Shown here: piece by piece, positions 1 through 4,674 of the stretch
How positions within the stretch are numbered: position 1 is the first letter of the stretch
Layout: each line of letters starts with the position of its first letter
Source: Bacteroidota bacterium
GTDB taxonomy: Bacteria > Bacteroidota > Bacteroidia > Bacteroidales > CAJPTX01
Assembly (NCBI GenBank): GCA_002748015.1
Contig: PDRH01000085.1
Coordinates: 1 to 5,655 of the forward strand
Length of the DNA: 5,655 bases
Direction: 5' to 3'
The notes under the pieces: generated by a model
Told to the model about the DNA's origin: nothing
What the model saw: only the letters and a program-made list of their open reading frames with translations
The model's database searches: none
Made by a program: the position numbers and the translations under genes

Positions 1-473
1 CCGGGTGCTTTGGAAGCCACATCAGCCGATGCATCCGCCTCCACCTCCTGTAGCTCTAGGGCGGCAACTACCGCAGCATTCTGTGCATTGACCTCCTTCT
101 GATGCTCGTCTTGTACATGGCGGAGAATACGTAGCACGCTGGCATTACGCCCATGGTTGGTCAGAATGGCCGGAGTTCCAAGGATACACACCAAGAGCAA
201 GAGGCACATAAAAATCTTGACCAGCAGAACGTAGCCATCCGGTATGTTCTCATAGTACACCACCCCCACAACGCCTGCACCAGCAGTTGCATATAGTACA
301 AAATGCATCAGGCGCGATAGGTAGATCCCCTTGCGGTATTTCCCTATCTTCTCCTTCACGTAGTCCGGGTCGTACTCATCACCCGCCTTCTTACGCTCCA
401 CTTTCTTAAGCGACTTCCCCTCTTTAAGCACCACCTGCACTAGCTGTTCGTGAGCCGTCTTTTCCTTTTTCAT
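1..473 (-). CDS. Small two-helix membrane protein of unknown function, 3' end missing
   Basis: The reading frame runs from ATG at 473 off the left edge, giving 157 complete codons and no stop. I do not recognise the family. The first 50 residues are hydrophilic and very Lys/Glu-rich (starting MKKEKTAHEQLVQVVLKEGK). Two hydrophobic segments follow at about residues 55-73 and 81-104, separated by a short loop YYENIPDG, so the protein probably sits in the inner membrane as a hairpin. After residue 105 come a helical stretch with charged residues and an Ala/Glu/Asp-rich tail that may form a coiled coil. An in-frame TAA lies three codons before ATG 479, so only ATG 479 or ATG 473 can be the start. 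I chose 473 because AGGAA sits six bases upstream of it but directly against 479. The gene follows the propeller gene by about 70 bases with no clear promoter, so co-transcription is possible. Confidence 0.75.
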   Translation of the reverse strand, partial: MKKEKTAHEQLVQVVLKEGKSLKKVERKKAGDEYDPDYVKEKIGKYRKGIYLSRLMHFVLYATAGAGVVGVVYYENIPDGYVLLVKIFMCLLLLVCILGTPAILTNHGRNASVLRILRHVQDEHQKEVNAQNAAVVAALELQEVEADASADVASKAP

Positions 474-543
474 TCCCATTTCCTGTTATCCATATTGCCG
501 TGCCACAGGCGCGATATTCTCCAACGTATCCTAGCCCAGAGGG

Positions 544-3195
544 TTACTGCGCATCATAGCCTACGATATAGTCTCCCGGCAAACCCACAGTGCACGTCGA
601 TGCACCACCCCAACCCAACGATACCTGCGAGCTACCGACTCTCGGGAAACCACGCATTTCCTCCCCCCTACGGTTCAGCAGATGCACCCGCTGCTTGCCG
701 CTCTCTAGCACCGCTATACGTAGCGGATTGGTAAACAAGCGTACATCCGAAGCCACCTCGGTATCAAACTCCTTCCGCCAGAGTATCTCCCCTCTTTGGT
801 CAATCACCACAAGCCCCTTCTCCCTAACCACCAGTAGCTCCAAGTTCTTATCCGAGTTCAGGTCTGCAAAGAGGATCTTCACCGCTCCCTTCAGCTCCTC
901 TAGAGGAAGAGTGGTCACGCCATGGGTTTCCAGATCAACCGTCACGAGTTCCTGCTCCCCATTGACGTAGAGTAGGCTATCGATAAGCCGCACATTTCCG
1001 GGTTGCTTCCCCTCCAGGCCTATCTCCGAATATGCGACCACCGGTTCTAGCACCTCCGGTTTCCATCGCTCCTTACCGTTGCGTTGCAGGAAGTACGTAC
1101 GAAGCGAATCGGCCAGCACGATGTAATCCTTGTACGCATGCTGCAGCCATATTGGCCTCCGGCTCATCCCTGTCTCTAAAACCGGCGGCTGAAAGCCCGT
1201 CTTTTCCTTACCCTGCGCATCGTACATCCGCAGCCGACGATCAACTCCCATCAGGAGGTAGCGTAGCCCCTTCGGCCCATCCACCTCTGGATACGCAAAA
1301 CCCACCATTGGGGTAGTCAGCCCTGCCTCTGGGACAATATGCATACGCGCCTTCACAGGATTACCATTGTAATCCATGGCCACAACCTCATTGGGCATGC
1401 TGAAGATATACTGTATGAAGCCATTGCTGAAGAGGTCAGCTGTTAGCGGCTCACCCAACACCGGACCGCTCAGCTGGCGCTTCCACCGCCTAACCCCCCT
1501 CGGGTTTAGCATGTAGAGGTTATTCTCTGCATCCACCGCAAGAATTACCTTCCCCTCCTTCTTGTGCGTAGGTAGCACCCACGGCCCACCTGCCAAGGGA
1601 GCGTCAAGCTTAGACTCCCACTCGGTCTCGGAGGGGACCTCCTCTATAGACCCCTTCTCCACAAATGCGCTATAGAACGCAATATTGCTCGCAGCCGAGA
1701 CCTGCAGCACCCCACCAATGATCTCCTGAAAACGCCCCTCCTGCTTCTTGAGCTTCGCAAATGAGGAGCTGGACAGGAAGCCGGGCATCCACTGCCTGAA
1801 AACTCGAAGATTCGTGTACACCACGAGGTTGCAATCCGTCTGCATCTCCTTGCGCAGCTGCCCCCAACGGGAACTCTTCGCCATCACCAGCCCCCCCGCA
1901 ACCGCTTTGCGTACACCAACTAGCGCATCAACACTAGCACTAAAGGCTATGCACGAGCCCACCACCGCATAGTAGCTCGCCAAATCGGCAGGGAAAATAC
2001 CAGAGAGCTGGTGGAAAAAATCCGCTTCAGCAAACTGATAGATATCCTTCAGCTTGCCCGCAGGCTTAGAACCCTCCCCGAGAAACTCCACCCCCTTAGC
2101 AATATCCTCCCCCTGGAGGAGTACCACCCATGCCTTTTCACGGGGCATATAGGCCAGCGCCAGCTCCTGCGCCGCCAGCTCGGTGAAATCCTCCACGAAC
2201 TCCATCCCCTTCTCCCCATCAATAAGGGCCGGCAGGTTCTCCGGCTGCGCCGTACCCCAGCGTATAAAGAAGGGTACGCGCTCGGGTAGGCTCTCCGCGA
2301 CCATCACAGGATGCGTCCCCACGCTAAGCAAGCGGTTCGAAGCCTGCACTATTGTGTCGCTCAGGCGTGAAAGTCCATTAACTGCAAGCACGCGACCACT
2401 GGCCGTCAAGTCAATGGCGACCCACCTGCACCATGGGCGACTTGCCTGCCCCAAGGAGCGTATGGCCGTTTGCCATGGCTCGCGGAACAACCCCTCTACC
2501 AGCGAAAGCGTACGAGGGAGGTCTATGAAGATGTTCAAGGGCTCGCTACGGCTCGCCGCCCCCAGAATATCCATGAAATCAGGGCTATCCGCCAGCGTAC
2601 CACGCTCCGTAGGCTGTCGCAATGCCTGCTCAAGAAGGAGCCTATCAGTGGAGAAAAGCAACACCCCACCACGCGATGCCACATACAATGGAACGTCCCC
2701 CTCCGGAAGGCTATAGCTATAGGTTGAATACTCCAGATTGCCCTTCGACGGTTTCCCTTCCTGGCCAGCAAACAGTACCCTTTCCAAATCGGATACCGAA
2801 AGCGGACTATCCTTCGGGCTAAGGCTCAAAAGCGGCTCAAGCGTCCATCCCCCGTGGTCAAGGCGATGGTAGCTCACGTAGAACTCCCCATGCTCTATCG
2901 CCTGTCCCAGCTGCGCATCGTGCGAAACGAGCGAATCCATCAAAGCCACCGTCAGGGACATACGCCCTGCCCATGCAGGTGAAGACACCTCCCGCCACAA
3001 AGACTCCGAAGCCACAACCTGCCCCTGAAGGGATTGCCAATCGTTCACGCGCAGGAGCAACGCGATGTTCTCACGGGGAATGGTTCGCAGGGCCACATCA
3101 TCTCCCACAGCAGCTACGCGCAGCTTAGGGGCAACCAGAACGGCCACACCAAGACAGGCCACTACAAGCAGGAGTACTATAGCTATCTTCTTCAC
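544..3195 (-). CDS. Membrane-anchored protein: duplicated DUF3352-like region plus C-terminal beta-propeller
   Basis: An 883-residue envelope protein of unknown function. Residues 1-23 (MKKIAIVLLLVVACLGVAVL...) form a short positive start and a hydrophobic segment, either a signal anchor or a signal peptide. A possible lipobox V-V-A-C is present, but the hydrophobic run continues past the Cys, so I favour an anchor with the rest in the periplasm. Residues about 39-514 resemble DUF3352-type proteins and appear to hold two related modules (about 39-277 and 303-514). Residues about 532-883 form a PQQ/WD-like propeller: strands of the type LYMLNPRGVRRWK recur near 558, 603, 653, 699, 748, 793, 835 and 876. 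Residues 778-786 (DLNSDKNLE) look like a calcium-binding loop of the FG-GAP/EF-hand kind. The frame is open to an ATG at 3279, but the promoter -7 box at 3220-3213 would lie inside that longer gene, and the extra 28 residues precede the membrane segment. I therefore start at GTG 3195. The propeller suggests protein or ligand binding; no enzymatic motif is visible. Confidence 0.85.
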   Translation of the reverse strand: MKKIAIVLLLVVACLGVAVLVAPKLRVAAVGDDVALRTIPRENIALLLRVNDWQSLQGQVVASESLWREVSSPAWAGRMSLTVALMDSLVSHDAQLGQAIEHGEFYVSYHRLDHGGWTLEPLLSLSPKDSPLSVSDLERVLFAGQEGKPSKGNLEYSTYSYSLPEGDVPLYVASRGGVLLFSTDRLLLEQALRQPTERGTLADSPDFMDILGAASRSEPLNIFIDLPRTLSLVEGLFREPWQTAIRSLGQASRPWCRWVAIDLTASGRVLAVNGLSRLSDTIVQASNRLLSVGTHPVMVAESLPERVPFFIRWGTAQPENLPALIDGEKGMEFVEDFTELAAQELALAYMPREKAWVVLLQGEDIAKGVEFLGEGSKPAGKLKDIYQFAEADFFHQLSGIFPADLASYYAVVGSCIAFSASVDALVGVRKAVAGGLVMAKSSRWGQLRKEMQTDCNLVVYTNLRVFRQWMPGFLSSSSFAKLKKQEGRFQEIIGGVLQVSAASNIAFYSAFVEKGSIEEVPSETEWESKLDAPLAGGPWVLPTHKKEGKVILAVDAENNLYMLNPRGVRRWKRQLSGPVLGEPLTADLFSNGFIQYIFSMPNEVVAMDYNGNPVKARMHIVPEAGLTTPMVGFAYPEVDGPKGLRYLLMGVDRRLRMYDAQGKEKTGFQPPVLETGMSRRPIWLQHAYKDYIVLADSLRTYFLQRNGKERWKPEVLEPVVAYSEIGLEGKQPGNVRLIDSLLYVNGEQELVTVDLETHGVTTLPLEELKGAVKILFADLNSDKNLELLVVREKGLVVIDQRGEILWRKEFDTEVASDVRLFTNPLRIAVLESGKQRVHLLNRRGEEMRGFPRVGSSQVSLGWGGASTCTVGLPGDYIVGYDAQ

Positions 3196-3212
3196 AATAC
3201 GCTTATTTACCG

Positions 3213-3244
3213 CAAAGGTACACTTTTCCAAGGCAATGCCCCAA
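3213..3244 (-). promoter_or_regulatory. Bacteroidota-type promoter for the propeller gene
   Basis: On the minus strand a TTG (3244-3242) is followed after 21 bases by TACCTTTG (3220-3213), a full match to the Bacteroidota -7 consensus TAnnTTTG. Transcription would start near 3209, about 14 bases before the GTG at 3195. The -7 box and the following CGG are identical to those of the rpsP promoter. The -33 box is only a partial TTTG match. The start site is inferred. Confidence 0.6.
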
Positions 3245-3282
3245 CTCCACCCTATTTCAGCAGTACGGGTCGAAAGCAACCC

Positions 3283-3309
3283 CTAGGGCATGGCTCGCCG
3301 CATGCCTAG
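3283..3309. repeat. Imperfect inverted repeat (GGCATG / CATGCC with outer CTA / TAG)
   Basis: GGCATG (3287-3292) and CATGCC (3301-3306) pair around an 8-base loop. Three further pairs (CTA 3283-3285 with TAG 3307-3309) form if G3286 is bulged. The hairpin lies between the rimM terminator hairpin and the propeller-gene promoter. No T-run follows it on either strand, so it is a poor intrinsic terminator. It could be a regulator site or a second stop for read-through from rimM. Confidence 0.45.
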
Positions 3310-3322
3310 TGGCAAATTGCCA
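3310..3322. repeat. Perfect 13-base palindrome TGGCAAATTGCCA
   Basis: TGGCAA and TTGCCA flank a single central A, giving perfect two-fold symmetry. It sits immediately next to the 3283-3309 inverted repeat, about 65 bases upstream of the propeller-gene -33 box. The compact symmetry and one-base centre would suit a dimeric DNA-binding protein better than an RNA hairpin. No regulator can be named from the sequence. Confidence 0.4.
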
Positions 3323-3328
3323 TAAAGT

Positions 3329-3357
3329 GGGGATACATACAGAATAGAGGTATCCCC
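3329..3357 (-). terminator. Putative terminator hairpin after rimM
   Basis: Directly after the rimM TAG (3360-3358) the minus strand reads GGGGATAC, a 13-base loop and GTATCCCC, a perfect 8-bp stem. The sequence after the stem is ACTTTATGGC, so the usual T-run is weak. Its position right against the stop codon and ahead of a new promoter supports a role in ending or stabilising the rpsP-rimM transcript. Confidence 0.55.
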
Positions 3358-3924
3358 CTACTCCACCTCTAGCAGTCCCTCCGGGATTTCCAGCTGTAGC
3401 GAGCGATGCCCCTCATCGGGTAGCGCAACCACCAGTTCCTCGCTCAGCGGCACTAGCACCTCGCGGCCATCCGGACGCTCCACCGTCAGCACTATATTCA
3501 TCGAGTAATCCGCCACGTTGACTATCGTCCCCACCAGCTCGGCATGCTGGTCGTGGAGCTCTACACCCACCAGGGCCTCCAGCAAATCGGGCTGAACATA
3601 CTCCGCCCCCTCTACATCTATTGCCTCGGGATACGCATACACCTCACGCCCCCCAAGCATCTCCACCTGGCTCGGGTTATCCAAACCATCAAAATAGACC
3701 ACAGTTATGCCCTTCCCCGTCTCTTCTATACCAGATAGACGATAGGGTACCGGCAAGCCGTCCGACACCACGAAGAGGTACGGACGCTCATCCACCACGA
3801 AGCTATCAAAAGAGAAGGGGGCGTGCCATCGCAGCACGACCCCTCCCTTGATACCATGAGGCTTGGCTAGGCGGGCCACGTGGAGCAAATCCTCAAGCTC
3901 TATGGCCCTATTCGGACTACCCAT
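3358..3924 (-). CDS. rimM: Ribosome maturation factor RimM
   Basis: A 188-residue cytoplasmic protein, slightly longer than the common 165-180. RimM binds ribosomal protein S19 in the 30S head and assists late maturation of the small subunit. The N-terminal RimM domain (about residues 14-103) begins with LLHVARLAKPHGIKGGVVL, a good match to the family's G-x-x-x-KPHGIKGEV start. The C-terminal PRC-barrel domain (about 113-188) has LVGVELHD, the N-x-V-L strand around SMNIVLTV, EVLVPLSEE and the typical ending PEGLLEVE. The start is ATG 3924: an in-frame TGA lies two codons upstream, so nothing longer is possible. GAGGG abuts the ATG, too close to act as a normal ribosome binding site. The gene follows rpsP by 27 bases and is probably co-transcribed with it, although a TAGGTTTG box just before the start could give a short separate transcript. 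Confidence 0.95.
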   Translation of the reverse strand: MGSPNRAIELEDLLHVARLAKPHGIKGGVVLRWHAPFSFDSFVVDERPYLFVVSDGLPVPYRLSGIEETGKGITVVYFDGLDNPSQVEMLGGREVYAYPEAIDVEGAEYVQPDLLEALVGVELHDQHAELVGTIVNVADYSMNIVLTVERPDGREVLVPLSEELVVALPDEGHRSLQLEIPEGLLEVE

Positions 3925-3930
3925 CCCTCA

Positions 3931-3938
3931 CAAACCTA
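3931..3938 (-). promoter_or_regulatory. Possible -7 box (TAGGTTTG) directly before rimM
   Basis: TAGGTTTG on the minus strand fits the Bacteroidota TAnnTTTG consensus and ends six bases before the rimM ATG. I see no TTG at the usual distance upstream, so the -33 part is missing. If used, it would give an almost leaderless rimM message. Chance occurrence in the rpsP-rimM gap is a real alternative. Confidence 0.25.
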
Positions 3939-3951
3939 TGTAGCTAATACG

Positions 3952-4503
3952 CTATTCCTCTGCTGCGGGTGCGTCCTCAGCGGGTGCTTCTCCCTCAGCA
4001 GCTGCATCTGCGGGGGCCTCAGCCGCTGCCTTAGCCGCCAGCTCCTCAGCCTGCTTCTTGGCCAATGCCTCTGCACGCGCTGCGCTAACCTTTGCTTCCG
4101 CCTCGAGGCGTGTACGCTCCTGCTCCTCCTTGCTAGCGCTTAGGCCTTTCACCTTAGCGTCTATCTTGGCCTGCTTCTCCTCCAGCCATGCGGCGAAACG
4201 ACGCTCAGCCTCAGCCTCATCAAATGCCCCCTTCTTCACACCCTGCATAAGGTGCTTCTTCAGGTATACACCCTTGTAGGAGAGAATGTTGCGAACCGTA
4301 AGCGTGGGTTGTGCACCCTTGTAGAGCCAATCAAGCGCCTTATCGCCATCAAGGTCTATAGTCGCCGGATTCGTCATCGGATTGTACGAACCAATGCGCT
4401 CAATGAACCGGCCATCGCGTGGCGAACGGCTATCGGCAACTACAATGTGGTAAAACGGGCGGTTCTTACGCCCATGTCGACTCAGTCTGATCTTTACAGC
4501 CAT
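3952..4503 (-). CDS. rpsP: 30S ribosomal protein S16 with long C-terminal extension
   Basis: S16 binds 16S rRNA in the body of the small subunit and is needed for 30S assembly. Residues 1 to about 85 are the S16 core: MAVKIRLSRHGRKNRPFYHI, then VVADSRSPRDGRFIERIGSYNP, and the later P-T-x-T-V-R-N-I-L region. The full protein has 183 residues against about 82 in E. coli. The extra ~98 residues are highly charged and helical, then turn into a low-complexity Ala/Glu/Pro tail (about 145-183) ending in EE. Extended S16 tails are common in Bacteroidota, so I read this as normal rather than as a frameshift or fusion. The start is ATG 4503, in the A-rich context ATAGATAGTACAG with no Shine-Dalgarno, as usual for the phylum. 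rimM follows 27 bases later; trmD and rplS, which often complete this operon elsewhere, are absent. Confidence 0.97.
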   Translation of the reverse strand: MAVKIRLSRHGRKNRPFYHIVVADSRSPRDGRFIERIGSYNPMTNPATIDLDGDKALDWLYKGAQPTLTVRNILSYKGVYLKKHLMQGVKKGAFDEAEAERRFAAWLEEKQAKIDAKVKGLSASKEEQERTRLEAEAKVSAARAEALAKKQAEELAAKAAAEAPADAAAEGEAPAEDAPAAEE

Positions 4504-4533
4504 CTGTACTATCTATGTTATTATGAATAACCA

Positions 4534-4553
4534 TGCGGCAAACTCGTACCGCA
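4534..4553 (-). promoter_or_regulatory. Hairpin at the 5' end of the rpsP leader
   Basis: TGCGG and CCGCA form a perfect 5-bp stem around a 10-base loop (TACGAGTTTG on the minus strand). It lies just after the predicted transcription start (about 4554), so it would be the first structure in the rpsP mRNA. It may simply protect the 5' end. A ribosomal-protein feedback site is possible, but I do not recognise it as a known leader family. Confidence 0.35.
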
Positions 4554-4557
4554 GCCG

Positions 4558-4592
4558 CAAAGGTAATCCTTTTTGCGCAAGTAGCACCAAAA
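4558..4592 (-). promoter_or_regulatory. Bacteroidota-type promoter for rpsP-rimM
   Basis: The minus strand has TTTTG (4592-4588), a 22-base spacer and TACCTTTG (4565-4558), matching the -33 TTTG and -7 TAnnTTTG consensus of Bacteroidota primary sigma factors. Transcription should begin near 4554, giving a leader of about 50 bases before the rpsP ATG. The core TACCTTTGCGG recurs in the propeller-gene promoter. Confidence 0.7.
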
Positions 4593-4636
4593 GCCGCTGC
4601 AATAATTCGCCCCCCCAGGTAAACCAGAGGTTAAGC

Positions 4637-4668
4637 GGCTGGGGCGGGCGGAAAGCCCACCCCCAGCC
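4637..4668 (-). terminator. GC-rich terminator hairpin after the alpha-2-macroglobulin gene
   Basis: GGCTGGGG (4637-4644) pairs perfectly with CCCCAGCC (4661-4668). A small internal loop separates this from an inner GGGC/GCCC stem closed by a GGAAA-type loop. It starts seven bases after the TAA of the upstream gene. On the minus strand it is followed by GCTTAACC, only a weak T-tract. Its strength and position make termination the likeliest role. Confidence 0.6.
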
Positions 4669-4674
4669 TATGGA

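Noticed and set aside
474..543. Gap between the propeller gene and the left-edge gene, searched for a promoter or terminator
   Set aside because: Only a one-mismatch -7 box (TACGTTGG) without a -33 element, and no stem longer than about four base pairs; nothing supportable.
2183..2716. A 177-codon plus-strand open frame and several overlapping ones in 450-3309
   Set aside because: All are antisense to the propeller protein, have biased Arg/Ser/Pro composition, and lack promoters or conserved motifs.
3130..3195. Lipoprotein signal (V-V-A-C) at the N-terminus of the propeller protein
   Set aside because: The four residues fit a lipobox, but the hydrophobic segment continues for about eight residues beyond the Cys and no charged or Ser-rich stretch follows, so a membrane anchor is more likely.
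3952..4080. The Ala/Glu-rich end of rpsP, considered as a frameshifted or fused segment
   Set aside because: Helical charged sequence leads smoothly into the tail, base composition does not break, and long S16 tails are normal in Bacteroidota.
4610..4616. A run of seven C between the alpha-2-macroglobulin hairpin and the rpsP promoter, considered as a phase-variable tract
   Set aside because: Seven bases is short for slippage switching, and it lies upstream of the -33 box rather than within the promoter spacer or a coding start.
4622..4632. Small inverted repeat AACCAGAGGTT next to the terminator hairpin
   Set aside because: Only four base pairs with a three-base loop; too weak and too likely by chance to call a feature.
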